Of a stretch of DNA of 64,000 nucleotides, positions 36,470 through 44,743 are shown in pieces. Every line of letters begins with the position of its first letter. Within the stretch, counting starts at the first letter, position 1. Under the pieces are notes generated by a model that saw only the letters and a list, made by a program, of their open reading frames with translations, had not been told where the DNA came from and made no database searches. This stretch comes from Candidatus Obscuribacter sp. (lineage in GTDB: Bacteria > Cyanobacteriota > Vampirovibrionia > Obscuribacterales > Obscuribacteraceae), in NCBI GenBank assembly GCA_021772095.1, contig JADYXR010000133.1, forward strand, positions 1 to 64,000, written 5' to 3'. Position numbers and translations under genes: made by a program.

Positions 36470-36555
36470 TTTTCTATCGTTTAGCAATCCAAAAACAAAC
36501 TGGGTACATTGAATAACAGACAAGGTACTAGTTTGCTATCAAGGTGCAAAAAATT

Positions 36556-37170
36556 ATGATCTCAGGACTAAACATTCATTCGGCTCAAAGCAAAACAGCA
36601 CAAGGCTTCCTGACCGCACTGGCTCTGACCATGACTGTTGCAGCTTCATCAGCGAACGCTCAGTCTACGGATTCGCGCGCTGTTTCAAGCCCGGCGAATC
36701 AAGCCGAAATTTCTGTAGACGTCGCGGCGACCCGGCAGGATACGAGCAAAACTTTGACCGTCAACTCATTGCCCACCGAAACGAAAGGCGTTCTAATTGC
36801 CGCAGGCCCGGCAACGGCGAAGACGATTCCGTGGCAGAACAGTTTAAACAAAACCTTTCAGCTCGCCAGAACCAACCGCAAATGGATCCTCGTCGATGTG
36901 TACACCGATTGGTGCCACTGGTGCAAACGGCTCGATTCAGACGTGTATGCACAGCCGGCGGTGGCTAAATTTCTCAACAAGTCATTCGTTTGTCTAAAAG
37001 TAGATGCGGAGAAAGGTGATGGCATCAACGTGAAGTCGAAGTACGGAGTTGATGGTTATCCATGCACTCTAATACTGGAGCCAGGTGGCAAAGAGAAAGG
37101 GCGCATCGAGGGTTACCAGTCACCTCGTGATTTCACAAATTCGATCACTCAAATCTTGAACAAACCTTAG
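36556..37170 (+). CDS. Exported thioredoxin-like protein
   Basis: A 204-residue protein with a signal peptide (residues 1-36, cut near ANAQ). The thioredoxin fold spans about residues 95-200, with active site WCHWC after VDVYTD and cis-Pro motif GYPCT. The CHWC site and the following LDSDVY recall the Thioredoxin_7/DsbD C-terminal group, so it should act on disulfides in the periplasm. It is the second thioredoxin-like protein within 2 kb. AAGGTG lies about 12 bases before the ATG. Confidence 0.83.
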   Translation: MISGLNIHSAQSKTAQGFLTALALTMTVAASSANAQSTDSRAVSSPANQAEISVDVAATRQDTSKTLTVNSLPTETKGVLIAAGPATAKTIPWQNSLNKTFQLARTNRKWILVDVYTDWCHWCKRLDSDVYAQPAVAKFLNKSFVCLKVDAEKGDGINVKSKYGVDGYPCTLILEPGGKEKGRIEGYQSPRDFTNSITQILNKP

Positions 37171-37221
37171 TCGTTCAATCGAAATCATTCAATCGAGAGC
37201 GATTGGCAAGATGCTCAAAAT

Positions 37222-38430
37222 TCAAACCAAAATCTTTTTAGCGAACTCGAGCAACGCTAGATCTTGATTGCGTCCAGCAATTATCGAAAGCCCAAGTCGC
37301 ACTCCTGTTGAGACTTCCACCGGAATGGAAACCTGCGGCAATCCGGCGGCTACACTGAGAGCAGTGAGTCTGAGATTTTTCTTGCGATTATCGAGAAGCG
37401 CATCGGCCGTTGCGTTGCGTAGTGGTGGCATTGCCCAGGTGGTTGGTAAAACGATTGCGCCGCAGCGCGCGATTAGATCGTCGAAGTAATCGCACAGTTC
37501 CTGCTTTAGTCGTCTGGCCATGCGCTCTTCTTCAGGCGATATCGTTATGCCTTCGACTAAGCGCGCCATCACCATCGGTGACACCTGCGGCTGAAAGTCC
37601 TCGACCCAACCGCCGAAATTTTTCCAGGCTTCGCAGGATCTGATGATACCGAAGACGGAGGCACACGTATCAAGGGTGTAGCCGGTGATCTCTGCATCTG
37701 GTGCTCGGTTTGCATGATCAAACAAAGAATCGGCCGCGACCAGAAGATGTTGACTGATTTCGACCGGGATCATTTCAAACATACTGCGTGCTATTGCAGC
37801 GCTTGCGATTTTACTGGCATCGAGTTCGTTTCCAGTGGAAGAACTCCGGGCAGCAGAACCGCCGTCTAACAGAACTTCTCCAACCATTAAAAGCGTCTCG
37901 GCATCCCTGGAGAGCCAGCCAACCGTGTCGAAAGACTGCCCTAATGGAACCGCGCCGGAAATATCCACGGCACCATGGGTGGGGCGAAAACCATAAAGAC
38001 CACTATAACTTGCAGGTACTCTGATCGATCCTGCCGTGTCAGTTCCAATTCCGAAATCGACAAACCGGCAGCTCACCGCGCTGGCCGACCCGCTCGAAGA
38101 ACCGCCCGGGATGCGGTCCGGTAGGTGGTGGTTCAAAGGCGTTCCATAATATGGATTGATACCATCAAGACTAAATGCTAATTCGTCAGTACACGATTTG
38201 CCCTTCAATCTTGCTCCGGCATCTAAAAGTTTCAACACGCATGATGCGTTCGAGACTGCCGGCTCGTGTGTTTTTTGCCAATCTGGGTTTCCGCAACCAG
38301 TAACAAAACCTTCGACATCAAAAAAATCTTTGACGACGAAGGTTTTGCTTTTGAGGATGCCGGACGCGGAGCCCTCGATATCGAGATCAAGGATCACTCC
38401 GCACTCAGACATTTTTTGTTCGACTGTCAT
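37222..38430 (-). CDS. Amidase-signature family hydrolase
   Basis: A 402-residue enzyme of the amidase signature family. The Ser-cisSer-Lys catalytic set is present: the Lys in FVVKDFFDV (near residue 33), the Ser of GGSSSGSASAV (near 110-118) and the nucleophile in GTDTAGSIRVPASYSG (near 130-144). Family members hydrolyse amides; this one is short of the C-terminal extension of GatA, so a GatA role in tRNA amidation is unlikely. Its start overlaps the stop of the TROVE-vWA gene in an ATGA junction, so the two are translated together. The substrate is unknown. Confidence 0.85.
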   Translation of the reverse strand: MTVEQKMSECGVILDLDIEGSASGILKSKTFVVKDFFDVEGFVTGCGNPDWQKTHEPAVSNASCVLKLLDAGARLKGKSCTDELAFSLDGINPYYGTPLNHHLPDRIPGGSSSGSASAVSCRFVDFGIGTDTAGSIRVPASYSGLYGFRPTHGAVDISGAVPLGQSFDTVGWLSRDAETLLMVGEVLLDGGSAARSSSTGNELDASKIASAAIARSMFEMIPVEISQHLLVAADSLFDHANRAPDAEITGYTLDTCASVFGIIRSCEAWKNFGGWVEDFQPQVSPMVMARLVEGITISPEEERMARRLKQELCDYFDDLIARCGAIVLPTTWAMPPLRNATADALLDNRKKNLRLTALSVAAGLPQVSIPVEVSTGVRLGLSIIAGRNQDLALLEFAKKILV

Positions 38431-39992
38431 CGTGTCTTTTGCAAAACACGAGTGGTTCTTTCAGGCACAGGAAAGCTCATGATTTCTGAAAGAAGGTCCA
38501 GTCGAGTGCCGCCAGAGATCATCGGAATCAGGCTTGGCAAGCTGTAATAGTCACCGGTGAAAACATAATTTTCAGCCATTAGACCTTCGCTGTTCAATCT
38601 GTTGTAGAGCACTGGCGCATATGATGCACCGACGCCGACGAAGATGACATCGGGAATGACACCATTCTTGCTTTCGTAGCTTCTCAACGTTGGAAGCAAG
38701 AGCGGTGGAGTGTTTTCTTCCTGGTCGGTGACGATGATGATTTGTTCTACGTACTGATTCGCTCGCATCATCATATCGAGGCTGACACCGCATGAAGTGG
38801 CACCGCCGGCATTGATGCCTTTGAATGCTTTTTCCCAGTCAGACAGTTCATTACCCTTGGCTTTGATTTCGTAAGCCATCGAGTCGAAGGCATAAACGAA
38901 GAGATCCTTTTCGCAAATCGGAGCCAGCATGCTGGCAATCATCTTACCAAGCTCGATTGCTTCGGTCATTGAAGAACTCTTGTCGACGAACAAAGCAGTC
39001 GAACGCGAAATTTTTCGCTTTGACTTGATCTGCGCGTCACCAACGTCAGTAACTTTCTGGCTCATCTCGTCGTCGAGACCGGCGACCTTGATTGCTTCTC
39101 TAGTCTTAAGAGCAGAGACGCGGGTGTCGGTCTTCGCCTTTTCGAGTTTGTACTCGATCATTTTACGAAGATCGTCGTTGTCCATTGCGCCTCGTGTTTT
39201 CAAACTGGCAAGGTTGTTGATCACCTCCTGTGGTGTCATCGCGTCTATAAGCGCAACAAGCACAGATGGTGTCATCGTCTTGATTGTCGAAACCGCGGTA
39301 CGGTATGGCAGCTTGTTTTCCACGATCAGGCGAGCCTGCTCGGCAGGATCTTCAGTTTTAGCCAATAGCTTCAACACAAAAAGTCTGCTGTCTTCAGGCG
39401 GATCGTTGTCGAACAACACACGCTGCGCGTATGGACCAGGCTTGATCCTAAGCGACGCGTATAGAGTTTTCAACGGCTTACGTGCGTGCAAAACAGCTGT
39501 GTCGAATGCCTTCGGATCAGCTTCACGCTGTCTCAAATAGCTTTCAACCGCGGTCTTGTAAGAACGAGGCACAGAGCCAAGACCGGCGGTGTAATTTTCA
39601 CCTTCGCCGTGACCTTTGATCATCCGCGTTACACGTTCCACCTGATATGGTGGCAACTTTTCAAGCAACGCCAGGCCCGCTTCTCTGAAATCTTCAGAGA
39701 ATTTCGATACTGCCAGGAAGGCGATGAATAGCTGCTTCACATCGTGAACGGTACCGTTTTCGAAGTACCATGCCGCCAGACGAATGAAGAAAAGCGGATC
39801 GCGCTCATGAACATCCGCGAAAAGAGGAATGTAGGGAGCAACGTCTCTGTGCGGAGTACGAAGCATTACGTTCATGATGTTCAATCTATAGTCTTGTTCA
39901 GCCATGCCGTCTCGAACGCGCGCAAGCAAAGCTTCGAAGTTCGCCTCTTCGCCTGGAGCGGCAACTGCACGATTTGCCTTACGTTTTGCCAT
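38427..39992 (-). CDS. Ro60/TROVE-like protein with von Willebrand A domain
   Basis: A 521-residue protein with the two-part layout of Ro60 (bacterial Rsr). Residues 20-305 are helical repeats with a TROVE-like block (LPYRTAVSTIK near 228-238, then TPQEVINNLASLKTRG near 253-268). Residues 330-500 form a vWA domain with MIDAS site VDKSSSM (Asp337, Ser339, Ser341), Thr399 in GGATSCG and IIIVTDQ. Ro proteins form rings that bind misfolded RNA ends and small Y RNAs, and in Deinococcus they guide RNA decay after stress. The TROVE assignment is by pattern only. ATG 39992 has a perfect GGAGG seven bases upstream. It is coupled to the amidase and preceded by a 400-base leader with inverted repeats. 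Confidence 0.75.
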   Translation of the reverse strand: MAKRKANRAVAAPGEEANFEALLARVRDGMAEQDYRLNIMNVMLRTPHRDVAPYIPLFADVHERDPLFFIRLAAWYFENGTVHDVKQLFIAFLAVSKFSEDFREAGLALLEKLPPYQVERVTRMIKGHGEGENYTAGLGSVPRSYKTAVESYLRQREADPKAFDTAVLHARKPLKTLYASLRIKPGPYAQRVLFDNDPPEDSRLFVLKLLAKTEDPAEQARLIVENKLPYRTAVSTIKTMTPSVLVALIDAMTPQEVINNLASLKTRGAMDNDDLRKMIEYKLEKAKTDTRVSALKTREAIKVAGLDDEMSQKVTDVGDAQIKSKRKISRSTALFVDKSSSMTEAIELGKMIASMLAPICEKDLFVYAFDSMAYEIKAKGNELSDWEKAFKGINAGGATSCGVSLDMMMRANQYVEQIIIVTDQEENTPPLLLPTLRSYESKNGVIPDVIFVGVGASYAPVLYNRLNSEGLMAENYVFTGDYYSLPSLIPMISGGTRLDLLSEIMSFPVPERTTRVLQKTR

Positions 39993-40400
39993 CACTCTAC
40001 CTCCGTGTGCTGTACGAGTCGTTAGAACGGTTTCAATTTCTGTTTGGAAGTTTGTATGTTCTAACTGTTGGGGTACAGGATTTCACTACTTTAGCAGCGT
40101 CCTCCCCTTCGAGATACCTGTCACACTGAACAAGAGATTCGGTTTGAGAACCGCGCCCTGAAGGGAGCCCCCTTACTTAAGCCAGTTCAGTTACGGCAGT
40201 TAATATTGTTTGTTAAAGACACAGTCAGAATCAGAGCCCTGTCGCCTCAAAACCAACACCGACATCACCTGTGTCACCTTGTTGCTGTTCCATTAGCAGC
40301 CAAACGCCGGAGATTATTCCAACCGCTCGCGCAATTTTTTGACTTCGCACGGCTTGAGTTTGCTATATACATAGGTAGTGAACGGAGCTAACTACTTGGC
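39993..40400. other. Structured divergent intergenic region, possible ncRNA
   Basis: 408 bases without a supported gene between the divergent TROVE and lipoprotein genes. It holds a long inverted repeat at 40021-40065 and a cluster of short GC stems: CGGTT-TGAG-AACCG at 40140-40153, CCCT-GA-AGGG at 40156-40165 and AAGGG-AGCC-CCCTT at 40161-40174. Bacterial Ro genes are often next to Y RNA genes, so a small RNA here is possible; no Y RNA consensus was recognised. Confidence 0.4.
40021..40065 (-). promoter_or_regulatory. Inverted repeat in leader of the TROVE gene
   Basis: GTTAGAAC (40021-40028) and GTTCTAAC (40058-40065) are perfect inverted copies, 29 bases apart and about 30 to 70 bases before the TROVE start. 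It could be a leader stem-loop or a pair of operator half-sites. Confidence 0.45.
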
Positions 40401-42743
40401 ATGACCCGAATTTCCGCACACGCCGGTTTAGGGCGTCTTCTTCTGCATCACAGCATGGCTGTATTCTTATTCTGCGCTATTTTGGTAAGCGGATGCTCGC
40501 CTCCCAAAGCGGCAAGCGACCATCCAAAGATCGACGCTAAAGTGCAAGTTAAAGTCGAAGACCCAAACATCAAGCGATTTACGAATATCACTTCGAACGC
40601 CCAAGTTGTCGCGTCCGGAAATTTTGCAGCCGGAACTTACTTCGTCAAAAATTCGGTCGTCAGCATTCCGCCTGATACGACGTTTCAACTCAATTTAAAG
40701 TTGGATATAGACGATCCGAATGTGATCTCGACCGCCGAAGCAAGCGGCACTCTAACAACAAACAATCAAATTAGTTTCAATACCATCCCTGTTCCAAAAA
40801 CTATTGATTTAAACAAAGGCACCGTCAGTGGTGATGTCGATCTTGCTCGCAGCATTGGAGCGTATTTCTTTAACCTTATTCAAGTCGGCTCTGTAAGCGA
40901 TGATTTGAAGGACATGGTCAACACGATCAAAATCGAAAAGCTCGTGCTTAATTTGAAACCGGACTCCACTATTCATCTAGGTCAAAAGTCATTGCACATC
41001 GGTCCTAACTCCAAAGTAGAGCTCGTTGACGCGGTCTTCGATAACCACCTGAATTATATCGGGACTTGCAAACTAAACATCAACTTCGCAAAAGATTGCA
41101 AGTGGCTCGGCGATAAAGTCGATTGTCTTTTCGAGGGCGGCAAAATCGACTCCCAGTTTCACGCTGAAAAGTTCCACGACAGGCTGGTTCTAGAGCTTCC
41201 TGAAAATGTCGATCCCAAAGATAATCGCCCGGTCACTTTGAATAATTGCACTTTTAGATTTGGAAAAAATAAACGTTCATCTGCTATCGCTCAAACTTGC
41301 GTCGGCGTCGTCAAAGAATTCAGCTGGCAGTTGGTCAAGGGCGAGGAGCACCCTACTCTGCACCTGGTTTCGACGATGGATATGACCGGCACTAACCTGC
41401 ATTTGAAGACTGATATTCACCAGACAATTGGATATTTTCCCAATCGCGTGCCTGGTAAATTGGTCGCAAACATCAAAAAAGATGGACGAGAAACATTTTT
41501 CGAAACCACCGGAGACGCGCAGGCGAAGACCGGACAGATCATAATCGAGAAGAAAACTACCAAGGTTGTTCTCACTCTCGAAAACGTTAACGTAGGACCT
41601 TCGTCCTATGAAAAAGAAGGTTCCCTCAAATTTTCTCTTGCCGGCGGAGTCGCCAACATTCGGCAGCTGGACTGGCAAGCCAAAGGCCACAAGTTTAGTC
41701 TCAAGTGCGGTTCGGGATCTACTCTGACACTGCCTGCAGAAATGCTTCTTGAAAAATCAACTCCATCGACCAGCACTAAACTGAATTTGCCGCTGCAGTT
41801 AAAACTCGGCACAGCCACGCTGCACACAGACAAAAATGTTATAGAGCTGGCCAATCTAGATGGAAAAATTCTGATAGATGTCGGTCAGGAAATCCAGTTA
41901 CGGAGCGATCTGAATTTTGGACTTCAAAATTTGACTATTCTTGATGGCTACAATGCCAAGGTTATCGCCAAAGGGCTTGATTTGTCAGTCATCGACGGCA
42001 AGAGCAAAGTTATCCTCAAGAAGTGCTCCATTCTCGTGCCTGATCAACCACTTAAAGATGCAATCGCAAAACGACTGCCAAAATCGCTATCGTTTAAGTT
42101 AAACAAAACAATCAAAGAAGACAAAACCTGGAGATATCGAAACGCTGTCGCCAAGGACGTTAAAGTCACAAACCTCGAAGTTGGTGGCATGCAATCAAAG
42201 GGGCCGAATACCTTATCGTTCACCGCCAGTGGTGACGTATTTTTAAACGGCACAATTGATAAAACAGGTTTGATTTTCAATAAGGATGAATGGGAAACCA
42301 AGCCCTGGAACATATCTGGGCACGTGCAGGGCGAGGGCACCATCAAATACAAGTTCTCGAAGAAAAAAGGAAACGACGACGAACTGTTGCAATATGATGT
42401 CTCGATGGAGTTGAGAGTACCGGACACCGATGATGTAAAGCTTGACTGGAGCGAAGTAGCGGGCGGCATTTTGAAAATGGCTGAGAAAAAATCTATCATG
42501 GGGCGTCTGAAGAAAGTGGATATACCACTGCACCATGAGGGCGAAATCGACCTGATCGAGAAGGAAGCGCCCGCGTGGAAGAACTTGTCCGTTTCAAATG
42601 TCTCCGTCAAGGACGCGCCTAATGGTGGCACTCTAATAGATTTTTCAGCGGAAACTGGTTCTGTCACTACCAGTGCTAAAAGTTCTGCGGCTACGAAAAG
42701 CAAAGATGCCGTTGTGCAAAAAAGCACTCGAAAAAGTGGGTAG
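40401..42743 (+). CDS. Large beta-rich lipoprotein of unknown function
   Basis: A 780-residue protein with a lipoprotein signal (lipobox LVSGC, Cys near residue 32). The rest is made of alternating short strands with recurrent patterns such as GTLTTNNQISFNTIP, GKLVANIKKDGRETFFETTG and SFTASGDVFLNGTIDKTG, which recall AsmA-like or other lipid-transfer bridge proteins. That likeness is only in style. The last 30 residues are Ser/Lys-rich. The start ATG 40421 or the 40401 frame opening cannot be separated with certainty; the ATG at 40401 is used here, with GGAGC about 13 bases upstream. Confidence 0.65.
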   Translation: MTRISAHAGLGRLLLHHSMAVFLFCAILVSGCSPPKAASDHPKIDAKVQVKVEDPNIKRFTNITSNAQVVASGNFAAGTYFVKNSVVSIPPDTTFQLNLKLDIDDPNVISTAEASGTLTTNNQISFNTIPVPKTIDLNKGTVSGDVDLARSIGAYFFNLIQVGSVSDDLKDMVNTIKIEKLVLNLKPDSTIHLGQKSLHIGPNSKVELVDAVFDNHLNYIGTCKLNINFAKDCKWLGDKVDCLFEGGKIDSQFHAEKFHDRLVLELPENVDPKDNRPVTLNNCTFRFGKNKRSSAIAQTCVGVVKEFSWQLVKGEEHPTLHLVSTMDMTGTNLHLKTDIHQTIGYFPNRVPGKLVANIKKDGRETFFETTGDAQAKTGQIIIEKKTTKVVLTLENVNVGPSSYEKEGSLKFSLAGGVANIRQLDWQAKGHKFSLKCGSGSTLTLPAEMLLEKSTPSTSTKLNLPLQLKLGTATLHTDKNVIELANLDGKILIDVGQEIQLRSDLNFGLQNLTILDGYNAKVIAKGLDLSVIDGKSKVILKKCSILVPDQPLKDAIAKRLPKSLSFKLNKTIKEDKTWRYRNAVAKDVKVTNLEVGGMQSKGPNTLSFTASGDVFLNGTIDKTGLIFNKDEWETKPWNISGHVQGEGTIKYKFSKKKGNDDELLQYDVSMELRVPDTDDVKLDWSEVAGGILKMAEKKSIMGRLKKVDIPLHHEGEIDLIEKEAPAWKNLSVSNVSVKDAPNGGTLIDFSAETGSVTTSAKSSAATKSKDAVVQKSTRKSG

Positions 42744-42823
42744 AACAAATCGCCTGGCGCTGTAAATTCAAAAATACATTTTGAGTAATTGAAAAAACAT
42801 CCACTCGTGCTTTGAATCAATCC

Positions 42824-42844
42824 TTCGGCATAAGACCTGCCGAA
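42824..42844. promoter_or_regulatory. Hairpin or operator in the gap before the Hsp70-like gene
   Basis: TTCGGCA (42824-42830) and TGCCGAA (42838-42844) form a perfect seven-base inverted repeat with a seven-base gap. No T-run follows on either side, so it is not a standard terminator. Confidence 0.3.
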
Positions 42845-42941
42845 TCGGCGGTAACCGTGCAACAAACGGTCTTGCGACTTTAATCAGCCATCCAGCTAAT
42901 CCTCTGTCATACTAGTTAAGTCGTCTCTTCTCAGCACGCGC

Positions 42942-42955
42942 TTGATTAACATCAA
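42942..42955. promoter_or_regulatory. Perfect FNR/CRP-type box
   Basis: TTGAT-TAAC-ATCAA (42942-42955) equals the FNR consensus TTGAT-N4-ATCAA. It ends 12 bases before the start of the Hsp70-like gene, overlapping the leader, so binding there would be expected to repress unless the transcript starts further on. No FNR or CRP gene is in the window. Confidence 0.4.
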
Positions 42956-42967
42956 TCAGAGGTTTTT

Positions 42968-44743
42968 TTGAAGCAAAAGCAGACCATAATCTGTTTTGAA
43001 ACCGAAGAGCAAATCGAGAATCCGCGCTATACGACCAAACCCAAGTTAAGTGCGGGCGGTCCGGGCTCGGAGGCGCCGCCGCCTTACCTGGTAGCCACAG
43101 GGCAGACCGGGCACGCCGTTGTCGGGCTGGATATCGGGACGAGATTTTCGCGGATTGCCACCTACGAACAGCAACACTTGAAGTTGCTTACCGACGCCCC
43201 CATTCCATCGCTTGTTTGCCGGCTGCAATCGGGCAATCTCACAGTCGGTATGCAACCGACAAGCGACACTGTCACTATTATTCAAGATTTTCGAAATCTG
43301 GTCGGCACGGATTGGTACATCGAAGCGGAGTGCGGCTTTTACAGCGCCGACATGCTGACAGAACTTCTGATCAAGCGGCTTGCACGGATTGCGGCTGGTA
43401 ATCTCGACCGACCAATTTCAAAAGCGGTGATAACGGTGCCTGCCACTTTCACAAGTGCGCAGCGCAAGTTGCTCAAGGCGGCCGGATTGGCAGCTGAAGT
43501 TGAAGTGCTGCAACTGATTAACGAGCCTACCGCAGTTGCGTTTTATCATTGCTATCAAAACCGAGAGTTCGAGGGCAAATTGCTGGTTTACCATCAAGGC
43601 GCAGGCACGTTCGCTGTTTCAGTGATGGAGTATCACTCAGGATTGTTGGAAGTCAAATCGACAATCGGCAACGACAGACTGTGCAGCAATTCATTTACTG
43701 GTCGGCTGGTTTCCTGGATGATCGATCAGTTCAATCACGACTCGGGATACAAACTTTTCAAAAGTCCAAACACAATTCTTCGCATGATGGCCGCGGCAGA
43801 ACAGGCGATAAGCGATCTGCACACAGCTGGTCAAGCCAATATCAAAGTGACAAATCTCGATATCGAATCAAAAGATGGCAGCACCAGCACTTCAAAAACG
43901 CACGCTTATTTGATGACCAATATCAAGTTCAAGGAGTACAAAAGCCTGATAGAGCCCGTGGTGATGGAATCGTTTCAGCTGGTAGACCAGGTTCTCGAGA
44001 ATGCAGGAATAAATGCAAATCAAATCGATCAGGTTTTGGTTTCCGGCGATGCGCGCGCGCTTCTGCCGTTCTGGAATCATTTTTTTGAACGCCTGCCTGC
44101 TGCCACCATCAACCCTTGTAGTCCGGCTACCTATCCTGTTTTCGGAGCGGCGCTGCAAGCCGCTTTAATCAACAATAGCGTCCGCGATTTTGTGGTTTGG
44201 GACATCATGAATGAACCGGTTTTTGTCGATGAAGGCGGAGAGCTGAAACAAGTAATCGCACGCGGCACACCGATTCCGATCACTGCGTATCGCAAATGCG
44301 AATCGCCTGACCCGACAGTCAATATGCACGTGGTACAGGGCTCTGACAACGTTCCAGTGATTGCGTCGCTGGCAGAACTGACAGTCAGCAATTGTCCTCC
44401 CACTACGGCTGGAGAGACCAAAGTCGAGGTTCAATTCATTGCTAGTGCCGACGGTATCATCGACTATCGCGCGCGTCACATTGGGCTTGACTCTCAGCTC
44501 CCGTTAAGTATCATTGATGGTCAGCCTGTCGAGGCTGTCAACGGTTGGAGCGACACCAGGGGGAGCAGAAAATTCGATGAAGCGAGATTGAACCGCTTAG
44601 CACGCATTATGAACATGCCACCGCTGACGGTGCTGAATGTTTTACGTGCTAGAGGTTATGTGATCGAACATATTAAAAACGGGCGCGCAATCGAAGACAT
44701 GCTCAGGAAGCTGAAAAAAGAGCGAATTAAAAATAATGCCTGA
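42968..44743 (+). CDS. Degenerate Hsp70-like protein
   Basis: A 591-residue protein of the actin-ATPase/Hsp70 superfamily. Phosphate-1 is VVGLDIGTRFSR (near 51-62), the connector block is VPATFTSAQRKLLKAAGL (157-174) and INEPTAVAFYH (184-194) is near-canonical. The phosphate-2 loop is YHQGAGTF, with His209 where Hsp70s have the catalytic-site Asp, and the adenosine motif is VLVSGDARALLP. ATPase activity may be weak or lost. A short beta domain (about 400-500) and a helical end follow, in place of the full substrate domain. The first 45 residues are an extra tail. The start is TTG with AGAGG upstream. It overlaps the histidine kinase gene by 8 bases. Confidence 0.83.
   Translation: MKQKQTIICFETEEQIENPRYTTKPKLSAGGPGSEAPPPYLVATGQTGHAVVGLDIGTRFSRIATYEQQHLKLLTDAPIPSLVCRLQSGNLTVGMQPTSDTVTIIQDFRNLVGTDWYIEAECGFYSADMLTELLIKRLARIAAGNLDRPISKAVITVPATFTSAQRKLLKAAGLAAEVEVLQLINEPTAVAFYHCYQNREFEGKLLVYHQGAGTFAVSVMEYHSGLLEVKSTIGNDRLCSNSFTGRLVSWMIDQFNHDSGYKLFKSPNTILRMMAAAEQAISDLHTAGQANIKVTNLDIESKDGSTSTSKTHAYLMTNIKFKEYKSLIEPVVMESFQLVDQVLENAGINANQIDQVLVSGDARALLPFWNHFFERLPAATINPCSPATYPVFGAALQAALINNSVRDFVVWDIMNEPVFVDEGGELKQVIARGTPIPITAYRKCESPDPTVNMHVVQGSDNVPVIASLAELTVSNCPPTTAGETKVEVQFIASADGIIDYRARHIGLDSQLPLSIIDGQPVEAVNGWSDTRGSRKFDEARLNRLARIMNMPPLTVLNVLRARGYVIEHIKNGRAIEDMLRKLKKERIKNNA

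Noticed and set aside
40130..40180. tRNA or tRNA-like gene in the TROVE leader
   Set aside because: Short stems exist, but no set of acceptor, D, anticodon and T arms with the expected loop bases could be built.
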